Assembly: GCA_002747035.1 (NCBI GenBank)
Contig: PDRZ01000024.1
Location: 21,546-85,545 of the forward strand
Direction: 5' to 3'
From: Rhodobacterales bacterium
GTDB taxonomy: Bacteria > Pseudomonadota > Alphaproteobacteria > Rhodobacterales > Rhodobacteraceae
DNA length: 64,000 nucleotides
Numbering within the stretch: position 1 is the stretch's first letter; each line of letters opens with the position of its first letter. Below the pieces are notes generated by a model that did not search any database, had not been told where the DNA came from, and worked only from the letters and a program-made list of their open reading frames with translations. The position numbers and the translations under genes are program-made. Shown one piece after another: positions 52,721 through 61,594 of the stretch.

Positions 52721-52812
52721 AACCCCTTGCGCTCGCTCTTTTTCTCACCTTTCCGGCCTCTCTGCCTGCCCACCCGCTGGCCCCCACACACACTGACAAA
52801 GGAGTGCTCTGA
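52717..52812 (+). CDS. 31-residue signal-peptide-like ORF inside the Liv operon
   Basis: ATG overlaps the previous stop (ATGA) and the frame runs MKPLALALFLTFPASLPAHP... KGVL to a stop just before livH. It looks like an almost bare signal peptide, perhaps a degraded third copy of the exported ORFs or a leader. It is short, so the call is uncertain. Confidence 0.4.
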   Translation: MKPLALALFLTFPASLPAHPLAPTHTDKGVL

Positions 52813-53823
52813 GTGGATTTTCTCAACGCCCTCGTGGTGCTTTCCAACTTCGTCCTGATCCCCGCCATCACCTATGGCAGCCAGCTTGCGCTGGGGGCGC
52901 TTGGGGTGACGCTGATCTATGGCATCCTGCGGTTTTCCAATTTTGCCCACGGTGACACCATGGCCTTTGGCGCGATGCTCGTGGTGCTGGTCACCTGGCT
53001 CCTGCAATCCATGGGCATCTCCGCCGGGCCGCTGCCCACCGCCTTGCTGGCCCTGCCTTTTGGCATTCTGGGCTGTATGGCGCTTGTCCTGATCACCGAC
53101 CGGGCGGTTTATCGGTTCTATCGCCAGCAAAGGGCAAAACCGGTGATCCTTGTGATTGTCTCCATGGGCGTGATGTTCATCATGAACGGGCTTGTGCGGT
53201 TCATCATCGGCCCCAATGACCAGAAATTCGCCGATGGCGAACGGTTCATCATCTCGGTGCGCGAATTCAAACAGCTGACCGGGCTGCGCGAAGGCTTGGC
53301 GTTGAAAACCACCCAGGGGTTGACCATCGTGACAGCGATCATCGTTGTGGCGCTGTTGTTCTGGTTCCTGAACCGCACCCGCACGGGCAAATCCATGCGC
53401 GCCTATTCGGATAACGAAGACCTGGCGTTGCTGTCCGGGATCAACCCGGAACGGGTGGTCATGTATACCTGGCTGATCGTTGCCGCGCTGGCCACCATTG
53501 CGGGCACGCTTTACGGGCTGGACAAGACGTTCAAACCCTTCGTCTATTTCATGTTGCTGCTTCCCGTGTTTGCCTCGGCCATCCTTGGCGGGCTTGGCAA
53601 TCCGCTGGGCGCGATCGCGGGCGGTTTCATCATCGCGTTTTCCGAGGTGACAATCACCTATGCGTGGAAAAAAGTGTTGAAATACATGCTGCCCGAACCG
53701 CTTGAACCGGACGGGTTGGTTCAGCTTCTGTCCACCGACTATAAATTCGCGGTCAGCTTTGTAATCCTGATCGCCGTGCTGTTGTTCAGGCCCACGGGCA
53801 TCTTCAAAGGGAAATCAGTATGA
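52813..53823 (+). CDS. livH: Liv-type ABC transporter permease (LivH type)
   Basis: 336 residues, GTG start with AAAGGAG upstream, about eight membrane segments. GALGVTLIYGILRFSNFAHG and FLNRTRTGKSMRAYSDNEDL with ASAILGGLGNPLGAIAGGF are LivH signatures. It overlaps livM by four bases. Confidence 0.93.
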   Translation: MDFLNALVVLSNFVLIPAITYGSQLALGALGVTLIYGILRFSNFAHGDTMAFGAMLVVLVTWLLQSMGISAGPLPTALLALPFGILGCMALVLITDRAVYRFYRQQRAKPVILVIVSMGVMFIMNGLVRFIIGPNDQKFADGERFIISVREFKQLTGLREGLALKTTQGLTIVTAIIVVALLFWFLNRTRTGKSMRAYSDNEDLALLSGINPERVVMYTWLIVAALATIAGTLYGLDKTFKPFVYFMLLLPVFASAILGGLGNPLGAIAGGFIIAFSEVTITYAWKKVLKYMLPEPLEPDGLVQLLSTDYKFAVSFVILIAVLLFRPTGIFKGKSV

Positions 53824-55151
53824 GCGATCAAGCGATGAAAAGCACCGGCATGAGCGACAATATGAAGAAATCGCTTCTGTTCATGGGCATGGCACTGTTG
53901 CTGGTTGGCGAAGGGCTGTTCGTGTCGTGGAACTCGGCCCTTGGGATCATCAACTTTGGCCTGATCTCGGCGCTGCTGGCGCTTGGGGTCAACCTGCAAT
54001 GGGGCTTTGCCGGATTGTTCAATGTCGGGGTTGTCGGCTTTGTGGCGCTTGGCGGGCTGGCGGTTGTGCTGACCTCGACGCCCCCCGTGGCCGAGGCCTG
54101 GACGGCGGGTGGATTCCGCATCATCGCCGCACTTCTGCTGGGGGCGGTGACCATCGCAGCGGCCGTGCTGGCCTATGGTCGGCTGACGGGCCGTCTGCGG
54201 GGGCTGGCCTTGTTGGCCATCCTGCTGGGCGGGTTCTTCCTTTACCGCGCCGTTCTGGACCCCGGCGTTATGGCGGTCGAAGCCATCAACCCGGCCGTCA
54301 CCGGCAATATCGGCGGTCTTGGCCTGCCCGTGCTGTTCGCATGGCCCATTGGTGGATTACTGGCGGCCGGGGCGGCGTGGCTGGTGGGGAAAACCGCGCT
54401 TGGATTGCGCTCCGACTATCTTGCCATTGCCACGCTGGGGATCGGTGAGATCATCGTTGCGGTGATGAAAAACGAAGACTGGCTGGCGCGTGGAGTCAAA
54501 AACGTGGTCGGCCTGCCCCGCCCGGTGCCTTACGAGGTGGATTTGCAGCAAAGCGAAAGCTTCATCGCCCGCGCGGATGCGCTGGGGCTTGATCCGGTGA
54601 CGGCCTCGACCCTTGCGGTCAAGCTGGGCTACACCTGCCTCTTTGCCACCGTGCTGATCCTGCTGCTGATCGCGGCCCAACGGGCGCTGCACAGCCCTTG
54701 GGGCCGCATGATGCGCGCAATCCGCGACAACGAGGTGGCCGCCGAAGCCATGGGCAAGAACGTGACCCGCCGCCACCTTCAGATCTTTGTGCTGGGCTCT
54801 GCGATCTGTGGCATTGCCGGGGCGATGATGACCACGCTGGACGGGCAACTGACACCCGGCTCCTATCAACCCCTGCGCTATACGTTCCTGATCTGGGTGA
54901 TGGTGATCGTGGGGGGCTCGGGCAACAACCTTGGTGCCGTGCTGGGCGGGTTCCTGATCTATTACCTTTATACCAAGGTCGAGGCCTGGGGACCGGACCT
55001 CATGGTGCTGATCACTTCGGGCATGGCCGAAGACAGCGCCCTGCGCCTGCACCTGATCGACAGCGCGGCGCATATGCGGCTGTTGACCATGGGTGTGATC
55101 CTGTTGCTGGTGCTCAGGTTCAGCCCACGGGGATTGATCCCGGAAAAGTAA
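53820..55151 (+). CDS. livM: Liv-type ABC transporter permease (LivM type)
   Basis: 443 residues with about ten membrane segments, VNLQWGFAGLFNVGVVGFVA near the N-terminus and IRDNEVAAEAMGKNVTRRHL and WVMVIVGGSGNNLGAVLGG in the second half. Last gene of the operon; a terminator follows after 45 bases. Confidence 0.93.
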   Translation: MSDQAMKSTGMSDNMKKSLLFMGMALLLVGEGLFVSWNSALGIINFGLISALLALGVNLQWGFAGLFNVGVVGFVALGGLAVVLTSTPPVAEAWTAGGFRIIAALLLGAVTIAAAVLAYGRLTGRLRGLALLAILLGGFFLYRAVLDPGVMAVEAINPAVTGNIGGLGLPVLFAWPIGGLLAAGAAWLVGKTALGLRSDYLAIATLGIGEIIVAVMKNEDWLARGVKNVVGLPRPVPYEVDLQQSESFIARADALGLDPVTASTLAVKLGYTCLFATVLILLLIAAQRALHSPWGRMMRAIRDNEVAAEAMGKNVTRRHLQIFVLGSAICGIAGAMMTTLDGQLTPGSYQPLRYTFLIWVMVIVGGSGNNLGAVLGGFLIYYLYTKVEAWGPDLMVLITSGMAEDSALRLHLIDSAAHMRLLTMGVILLLVLRFSPRGLIPEK

Positions 55152-55196
55152 CCCGCATAGCAACCCACACAGGCTTGTGTTGAGGCGTTGACCTGA

Positions 55197-55230
55197 CCCC
55201 CTTCGCCCCGCGCGAAGGGGGTTTTCCTTT
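55197..55230 (+). terminator. Rho-independent terminator after livM
   Basis: CCCCCTTCGC (55197-55206) pairs with GCGAAGGGGG (55212-55221) around a five-base loop, followed by TTTTCCTTT. Confidence 0.88.
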
Positions 55231-55260
55231 GCCGGAACTTTGCCGGAACTTTGCGGGGAC
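55228..55260. repeat. 11-bp tandem repeats after the livM terminator
   Basis: TTTGCCGGAAC occurs twice in tandem (55228-55249), and a third unit TTTGCGGGGAC follows (55250-55260). A slippage product outside any gene. Confidence 0.85.
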
Positions 55261-55344
55261 AAAAAGGCATGGGCAGAAGCGCGTGGCACAGGCGCGAGAC
55301 AGGGCTTACCCGCCCTCCGTGATCATCCTGATTGGCAGGACGCT

Positions 55345-57012
55345 TTAATGGTTTGCGCGGGCCAGAAGCCCCACCGCCAAAAGCCCGACCAGCGAAATCA
55401 AAAGCGCGGCAGGGGCCGCATCACTCAGATTTTCAAGGCTGGCCTGATCATGCACCCGGGTCGCCAGCGTTTCATAGTTGAACGGGCGCAGCAAAAGCGT
55501 GGCGGGCAATTCCTTGACGCTATCCACGAACACCAACAGCAGGGCCGACCCGATCGACCCGCGGATCAGCGGGAAATAGATTTCGATCAAAGTGCGCCCC
55601 TGCCCCCGTCCCAACGACCGCGCGGCCATGGGCAGGCTGGGTGCCACGCGCCCCATGGCCGCGTCCGCCGCGCCTTGGGCAATGGCAAAGAAACGCACGC
55701 AATAGGCAAGCACAAGCGCAAAGGCCGATCCGGTCAGGATCAGGCCGATATCATGGCCGGTCGTGGTTTCCACCAGATCCGCAAGCCCATGGTCGATCAC
55801 CGCCAGCGGGATCAGAATCCCCACCGCCAGAACCGCCCCCGGCGCGGCATATCCGATCGTGGTCAGCGGCATCAGAACCCGTGGCAACCGGTGCCCCGAC
55901 AGGCGCACACCGTAAACCAGAAACACCGCCGCAAGAACCGTCACCACCGCCGCAATCCCGCCCACGGTCAGCGTATTGCCAAGCGCCCTCAACAGGGCCG
56001 GATCGCTCCACCGGGTTGCGCTGTCCAACGCATGGCTCAGAATGACCGATCCGGGCAGAACAAACCCGACCAACAGCGGCACCAGACAAAGCGCCGTTGC
56101 CCCCCAGGCCAACCCGCCCGTCAACATCACCCGTTCAACCGGGCGGTGACGGCGGGTCTGGTTGAAGAATTTCGTGCGCTTGCGCGACAGTTTCTCCATC
56201 ACCACCAAAAGAATGACCAGGCCCAGCACCAGCGATGAAATCTGGGCCGCACCCCCGGCATTATTGCTTTCCAGCCAAACACTGAAAATTCCGGTGGTCA
56301 GGGTCTGTACCGCGAAATAATCAACGGTTCCGAAATCATTGACGGTCTCCATCATCACGATGGCCACCCCCGCCGCAATCGCCGGGCGCGCCAAAGGAAG
56401 CCCCACCCGTCGGAACCGGGCAAATGCCCCGGCACCAAGGGACTGGGCCACTTCCTCGGAGGCATTGGACTGCTCGCGAAACGCAGTGCGCGCCAGAAGA
56501 TAGACATAGGGGTAAAGCGAGGCGGTCAGCACCAGCACCGCCGCCCCAAGCGAACGAATTTCAGGGAACCAGTAATCGCGCGAGGTTTTCCAGCCAAACA
56601 GCTCTCTCAAACCGGTCTGAACCGGCCCGGCATATTCCAGAAAATCCACCAGCGCATAAGCCCCGATATAGGCCGGAATGGCGAGCGGCATCAGCAACAG
56701 CCACTCAAGCCAGCGCGACATGGGAAAGCGATAGCGCGCCACCAGCCACGCCGCCCCCGTGCCCACCATTGCCGCCCCAAGCCCGACGGACAGCATCAAC
56801 ACAAGCGTGGTGCGCAGATAGCGGGGCAAGGTGGTCGACACCAGATGAGGCCAGATATTGTCCGTTGGAAAAAACGCCATCCACACCACGGCCAGAATCG
56901 GGGCAAGCACAACAGCCGCAATAATCCCGGCACCTATGGACCACGGGTCCCCTTTCAGGTGCCAGCCAGAGACAGTCATTCCCGAGTGTTTTAATGCGGT
57001 ATCAGGTTTCAT
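55345..57012 (-). CDS. Iron(III)-type ABC transporter permease, fused double module
   Basis: 555 residues with two copies of the permease unit (FbpB/SfuB type), about 12 membrane segments. The coupling motifs are SEEVAQSLGAGAFARFRRVG in the first half and SLPMAARSLGRGQGRTLIEI in the second. Such fused proteins move Fe3+ with a periplasmic binding protein and ATPase, neither of which is adjacent here. ATG 57012. A solitary permease gene, so its partners must lie elsewhere. The substrate is by family only. Confidence 0.88.
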   Translation of the reverse strand: MKPDTALKHSGMTVSGWHLKGDPWSIGAGIIAAVVLAPILAVVWMAFFPTDNIWPHLVSTTLPRYLRTTLVLMLSVGLGAAMVGTGAAWLVARYRFPMSRWLEWLLLMPLAIPAYIGAYALVDFLEYAGPVQTGLRELFGWKTSRDYWFPEIRSLGAAVLVLTASLYPYVYLLARTAFREQSNASEEVAQSLGAGAFARFRRVGLPLARPAIAAGVAIVMMETVNDFGTVDYFAVQTLTTGIFSVWLESNNAGGAAQISSLVLGLVILLVVMEKLSRKRTKFFNQTRRHRPVERVMLTGGLAWGATALCLVPLLVGFVLPGSVILSHALDSATRWSDPALLRALGNTLTVGGIAAVVTVLAAVFLVYGVRLSGHRLPRVLMPLTTIGYAAPGAVLAVGILIPLAVIDHGLADLVETTTGHDIGLILTGSAFALVLAYCVRFFAIAQGAADAAMGRVAPSLPMAARSLGRGQGRTLIEIYFPLIRGSIGSALLLVFVDSVKELPATLLLRPFNYETLATRVHDQASLENLSDAAPAALLISLVGLLAVGLLARANH

Positions 57013-57255
57013 GCCCCTCCCATGCCCGATTGCTGTTTGATAGTCCAGAAAAGACCTTGTAGGTTGCGTGAATAATAACGCCTTGGATCATACCCGGACA
57101 ATGCAGCCTCTGAGCAGCCCCTGACGGCGTAATCCCGTGGTTGGACAGGGGTGTTTGCTGACTTTGGCCAAGGAAGAGACACGACCACTCCGCTGCCGCC
57201 CCCGACCGGGACTGCGGCAAACGGGCAAGAGAAGACAAGAGAAGACAGGAAAAAG

Positions 57256-58131
57256 ATGCAGGTCAATTTCCACGCGGGGGTTCATTGCACAGACGACGAT
57301 CGGCTGTTGAAATGCCTCCTCAAAAACCGCGACACTTTCGCGGAGGTGGGCACCCAGGTCCCCGCCCCCGGTCGCTATCGCAAACTGCTGCACCGCACGC
57401 TGTCGGTGCTGACAAAAACCGATCCGGCCCCGGATGCGCGTGAAATCCTGATCGATGCGATCCTGGATGGCAATGAACCCGACCGTCTGCTCTTGTCCAA
57501 CCCGAACCTGTTCGGTCAGCCCAGCCTGGCCCTGCGCAAGAACCAGTACTATCACAAGGCCGAAGCCCGGGTCGATGCGCTGAAGCGGCTGTTCAAGGGG
57601 GACCAGATCGAATTGTTCATCGGCCTGCGCAACCCGGCCTCTTTTCTGCCTGCACTGTTCGAAGTCGCCAAACATACCAGCTTTTTGGAGATGACCGACG
57701 GGATTGACCCGCGCGAATTGCGGTGGAGCATGCTGATCCTGCGCCTGCGCGAAGCCCATCCCGAAATCCCGATCACCACGTGGAGCAACGAAGATACCCC
57801 TCTGATCTGGGCTCAGATTATCCGGGAAATGGGCGGGCTTGACCCCAACCAGAAAATCAAGGGCGGGTTTGACCTGTTGTCAGAAATCATGACGGCAGAA
57901 GGCATGTCCCGGTTCCGGGCTTACCTCGCCGAACACCCGGTGATGACGGAAATCCAGAAACGCCGGGTCATGATTGCCTTCCTCGACAAATTCGCCCGTG
58001 AAGATGCGATCGAAGAAGAATTCGACCTGCCCGGATGGACCGCCGAGCTGATCGAAGAACTGACAGATATCTATGACGAAGACGTCTATGAGCTTTCCCG
58101 CATTCCCGGCGTGACCTACATCACGACCTGA
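57256..58131 (+). CDS. Conserved hypothetical protein
   Basis: 291 residues, soluble, no signal peptide, acidic C-terminus. The start MQVNFHAGVHCTDDDRLLKC with its spaced LLKNRDTFAEVGTQVPAPGR faintly recalls the beginning of sulfotransferase-like proteins, but the nucleotide-binding motif is not clear, so I do not assign a function. AGGA lies upstream of ATG 57256; the longer frame to 57151 is not supported. Divergent from the iron permease and convergent with preA. Confidence 0.7.
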   Translation: MQVNFHAGVHCTDDDRLLKCLLKNRDTFAEVGTQVPAPGRYRKLLHRTLSVLTKTDPAPDAREILIDAILDGNEPDRLLLSNPNLFGQPSLALRKNQYYHKAEARVDALKRLFKGDQIELFIGLRNPASFLPALFEVAKHTSFLEMTDGIDPRELRWSMLILRLREAHPEIPITTWSNEDTPLIWAQIIREMGGLDPNQKIKGGFDLLSEIMTAEGMSRFRAYLAEHPVMTEIQKRRVMIAFLDKFAREDAIEEEFDLPGWTAELIEELTDIYDEDVYELSRIPGVTYITT

Positions 58132-58164
58132 TAACGAGGCACCACGCCATCAGCCGCGCGCCAA

Positions 58165-58186
58165 ACGAATTTTACGTAAAATTCGT
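58165..58186. other. Perfect 22-bp palindrome between convergent genes
   Basis: ACGAATTTTAC is followed directly by its reverse complement GTAAAATTCGT. It stands between the stops of the hypothetical gene and preA, where a bidirectional terminator would be expected, and the AT-rich arms could give one. Confidence 0.8.
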
Positions 58187-58203
58187 GCGCCCGGCCTTGC
58201 CGT

Positions 58204-59508
58204 TTACTCTGCCGCACAGGCCCCGGGGTTGTTGGGATGGGTGGTCCAGTTGGCATAATCCTCTTCCACCACGTCACCGGTACGCGGGTCTACCTGGCCC
58301 GGTTGCATCGGCACCATCGTAATGCACCCCTCCACCGGACACACATTGACGCACAGGTTACAGGCGACGCATTCCTCGTCCTTGACGCTGAACACCCTGT
58401 CCTCGCTCATGGCAATCGCCTGGTGGCTGGTGTCTTCACAGGCCGCATAGCACCGCCCGCATTTAATACAGGCCTCTTCGTCAATCGACGCCTTGGCGAC
58501 GTAGTTGAGGTTCAGATACTGCCAATCGGTCACGTTCGGCACCGCCTGACCGATAAAATCGGCGGTCGAGCTGTGGCCTTTCTCATCCATCCACTCACTT
58601 AGCCCGCTGATCATCTCCTGTACGATCCTGAACCCGTATGTCATTGCCGCTGTACAAACCTGAACATTCCCGGCTCCCATGGACATGAACTCGGCCGCAT
58701 CGCGCCACGTGGTTACCCCGCCAATCGCGCTGATCGGTTTGCCGTTGGTCTCCGGGTCCCGTGCGATTTCGGCCACCATGTTCAATGCGATGGGTTTGAC
58801 CGCAGGGCCGCAATACCCCCCGTGGGTGCCCTTGTCGCCAATCGTTGGGTTCGGCGCCATGGTGTCCAGATCGACGGAAACAATCGAATTGATCGTGTTG
58901 ATCAAACTGACCGCATCCGCACCCCCGGCAAACGCGGCCCGCGCGGGATAGCGGATATCGGTGATATTGGGCGTCAGCTTCACGATCACCGGTCTGGAAT
59001 AGTTTTCCTTGCACCACCGGGTCACCATCTCGATATACTCAGGCACCTGCCCTACGGCAGCCCCCATGCCCCGCTCGGCCATCCCGTGGGGACAGCCAAA
59101 GTTAAGCTCGATCCCGTCCGCCCCGGTGGCTTCCACCTTGGGCAGGATCTCTTTCCACGCCTCTTCTTCGCAGGGCACCATCAGCGACACGATGACGGCG
59201 CGGTCCGGGTAATCCTTCTTGACCCGGGTGATTTCCTCAAGGTTCACGTCCAAAGGACGGTCGGTGATCAACTCGATATTGTTCAACCCCAACAACCGGC
59301 GATCCGCACCCCAGATTGCACCGTATCGTGGCCCGTTCACATTCACCACCGGTGGCCCGTCCGAGCCCAGCGTTTTCCACACCACACCGCCCCATCCGGC
59401 CTCAAAGGCGCGGCGCACGTTATACTCTTTGTCCGTCGGTGGTGCCGAGGCCAGCCAGAACGGATTAGGAGATTTGATACCAAGGAATTCTGTCGTAAGA
59501 TCAGCCAT
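58204..59508 (-). CDS. preA: NAD-dependent dihydropyrimidine dehydrogenase subunit PreA
   Basis: Catalytic subunit that reduces uracil or thymine to the dihydro form. 434 residues from ATG 59508 (GGGAGG 7 bases upstream). It has an FMN barrel of the dihydroorotate dehydrogenase type (FLGIKSPNPFWLASAPPTDK, GIELNFGCPHGM) and two C-terminal 4Fe-4S motifs (CIKCGRCYAACE and CVACNLCVNVCPVEGC). preT starts 13 bases upstream on the same strand. Confidence 0.95.
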   Translation of the reverse strand: MADLTTEFLGIKSPNPFWLASAPPTDKEYNVRRAFEAGWGGVVWKTLGSDGPPVVNVNGPRYGAIWGADRRLLGLNNIELITDRPLDVNLEEITRVKKDYPDRAVIVSLMVPCEEEAWKEILPKVEATGADGIELNFGCPHGMAERGMGAAVGQVPEYIEMVTRWCKENYSRPVIVKLTPNITDIRYPARAAFAGGADAVSLINTINSIVSVDLDTMAPNPTIGDKGTHGGYCGPAVKPIALNMVAEIARDPETNGKPISAIGGVTTWRDAAEFMSMGAGNVQVCTAAMTYGFRIVQEMISGLSEWMDEKGHSSTADFIGQAVPNVTDWQYLNLNYVAKASIDEEACIKCGRCYAACEDTSHQAIAMSEDRVFSVKDEECVACNLCVNVCPVEGCITMVPMQPGQVDPRTGDVVEEDYANWTTHPNNPGACAAE

Positions 59509-59521
59509 TTGCAAACCTCCC

Positions 59522-60856
59522 TTAAACCATCAGTTGAGCATGTATGTCGTCGGCGGCATCGCGCCCTTCGGCCACGGCCGTCACGGTCAGATCATCGCCA
59601 CCGCTGGCGCAATCCCCCCCGGCCCAGACCCCGTCAAGCGAACTGCGCCCCGGCCCGGTCACGGCAATCTTGCCACCTGCAACCTCGATCCCACCGGGCA
59701 CCCCGTCCAGCGTCTGACCAATCGCCATCAACACCTGATCCGCAAGAAGCCGCAGGGTCTCGCCCGTCCCCATCAGCCCATCAGGCCCGGTTTCGGTGTA
59801 TTCCAACTCGATCTCGGCCACCTTGCCGTTGCCATGCAACGCCACCGGTTGAAGGTTGGTGCGCAGAACCACACCGTGCGAGGTCGCCAAATCCTGTTCA
59901 AACCCGCTCGCCCCCATGGCCTCACGCCCCCGGCGATAGGCCATGGTCACGTTTTCGGCCCCCAGAAGCCGAGCCTGCACCGCAGCGTCCACCGCCGTCA
60001 TGCCGCCCCCGATCACCACCACGTTGCGCCCAACGGGCAGCTGGCCCAGATCCTCGGCCTGTCGCAGCGCGCCAATGAAATCCACCGCGTCCTCGACATT
60101 CTCCAACTCTGCCCCCGGCACGGCCAACGCATTCACACCGGCCAGCCCCATGCCAAGGAACACCGCATCGTGGCTCTCTTGCAACCCGGCCAGCGTCACG
60201 TCGCGCCCAAGCACCGAGCCATGCCGCAGCTCGATCCCTCCGATCGACAACAGCCACGCCACCTCGGCCTGGGCAAATCCGTCAACGGATTTATAGGCCG
60301 CGATCCCGTATTCATTCAGCCCCCCGGCCCGGGGCCGCGCATCGTGGATCACCACATCGTGGCCATGCATCGCCAAACGGTGGGCACAGGCCAACCCCGC
60401 CGGCCCGGCCCCCACCACGGCCACCGATTTGCCGGTCGGGGCCGCTCGGGAAAAGGGCATCGCACCGGCCGACATCGCCGTATCGGTGGCAAACCGCTGA
60501 AGCTGACCGATCACAACCGGCTGGCTCTCGGCGGTTTCGCGCACACACACCTCTTCACACAGGGTTTCGGTGGGACAGACCCGGGCACACATGCCGCCCA
60601 GAATATTCTGTTCGAAAATCGTTTTCGCCGCCGCCAACGGCGTACCCGTGCTGATCTGTCGGATGAATAACGGGATGTCGATGCTTGTGGGACAGGCCTC
60701 CATGCACGGCGCATCATGACAGAAATAACACCTGTCAGCAGCCACCAGCGCCTCATGCGCATCCAATGGCGGGTGCAAATCGGCAAAATTCTCTGCCAGC
60801 ACCTCGGGGTCAATGCGCCCTGCGACTACCCCATCTGTTCGTCTCGTATTGGCCAT
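59522..60856 (-). CDS. preT: NAD-dependent dihydropyrimidine dehydrogenase subunit PreT
   Basis: Electron-transfer subunit with FAD and Fe-S centres that takes electrons from NADH to PreA. 444 residues from ATG 60856 (GAGGGAGGG upstream). Cysteine motifs CYFCHDAPCMEACP and CARVCPTETLCEEVC precede the FAD and NAD sites (SVAVVGAGPAGLACAHRLA, VVVIGGGMTAVDAA). Together with preA it starts the reductive pyrimidine pathway. The promoter region holds a RutR-like dyad 68 bases upstream. Confidence 0.95.
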   Translation of the reverse strand: MANTRRTDGVVAGRIDPEVLAENFADLHPPLDAHEALVAADRCYFCHDAPCMEACPTSIDIPLFIRQISTGTPLAAAKTIFEQNILGGMCARVCPTETLCEEVCVRETAESQPVVIGQLQRFATDTAMSAGAMPFSRAAPTGKSVAVVGAGPAGLACAHRLAMHGHDVVIHDARPRAGGLNEYGIAAYKSVDGFAQAEVAWLLSIGGIELRHGSVLGRDVTLAGLQESHDAVFLGMGLAGVNALAVPGAELENVEDAVDFIGALRQAEDLGQLPVGRNVVVIGGGMTAVDAAVQARLLGAENVTMAYRRGREAMGASGFEQDLATSHGVVLRTNLQPVALHGNGKVAEIELEYTETGPDGLMGTGETLRLLADQVLMAIGQTLDGVPGGIEVAGGKIAVTGPGRSSLDGVWAGGDCASGGDDLTVTAVAEGRDAADDIHAQLMV

Positions 60857-60923
60857 GCGGCACCCTCCCTCTGGACAGTTTTGCTGCATCTTTCGCTGTC
60901 CGCAGGTTGGCACAGTTTATTTT

Positions 60924-60939
60924 TTTATCAAACGGTAAA
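60924..60939. promoter_or_regulatory. RutR-like operator upstream of preT
   Basis: On the reverse strand TTTACCGTTTGATAAA fits TTGACCAnnTGGTCAA at 10 of 14 bases and matches the pydC site at 11 of its 14 non-spacer positions. It is 68 bases from the preT start, close to the pydC spacing of 79. Weaker match than the pydC copy. Confidence 0.6.
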
Positions 60940-61074
60940 TTTTTTGAACTGGGACGTTTTTTCGTGTTGCAGCCTGTAAGCACCTGAAAAACATGCGAAA
61001 TCACCTGAACCGCGCACAGACACCAAATACCGGCAGCAGGTACAGACAATAGCTATCAAAGGAAAAGGAGGGAT

Positions 61075-61148
61075 TGGAGCGGGTAGCGGGAATCGAACCC
61101 GCGCGTTCAGCTTGGGAAGCTGACAGGCTACCATTACATCATACCCGC
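61075..61148 (-). tRNA. tRNA-Gly (CCC)
   Basis: A 74-base cloverleaf with acceptor GCGGGTA/TACCCGC, D arm TGTAATGGTAGCCT, anticodon stem TCAGC/GCTGA with loop TTCCCAA (anticodon CCC), T arm GCGGGTTCGATTCCCGC, encoded CCA. Confidence 0.95.
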
Positions 61149-61594
61149 CGCTCGCAGGGAGATAGCACCAAGCCGCCCCGGGGTTCAAGGCGAATTCAAC
61201 CGATTTCCACCTCTCCCGCGCATGTCTCTCAGACAGAGAAGTTCCGAGCCGACCTGGCCCAGCAGTTCCAGGACAGTTCAGCCCTGCCCAACCATTGCCC
61301 CGCGCCCCCGCCCAAGCCTCCGGTCCAGGGCTGTTGTTGCCACCGTGATGCGCACCATGGCACCCTCGCGCCATGTGTGGACGAATCGGTCTCCCCGGTC
61401 TGACCCAGCCTGACATGGGCCCAGTTCTACGCTTGCCAAACCGGGGCGCTGGACTGAAGCGATATCGAACGCGGCCCGACCCTCGCGCCCGGCCCTGCCC
61501 GAGAAACGCCTTCAGCACGTATACCGAACACTCCGACAGGCATAGCCATCACGCGACCCTTCTTCTTTTGCCTGAACGCGTGTTCTTGTTTGGC
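61149..61594. other. Intergenic region without a recognised gene
   Basis: About 445 bases between tRNA-Gly and the aldehyde dehydrogenase gene. Several long frames are open on both strands but they are GC-driven and match nothing. I see no repeat, tRNA or terminator in it. Confidence 0.5.
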
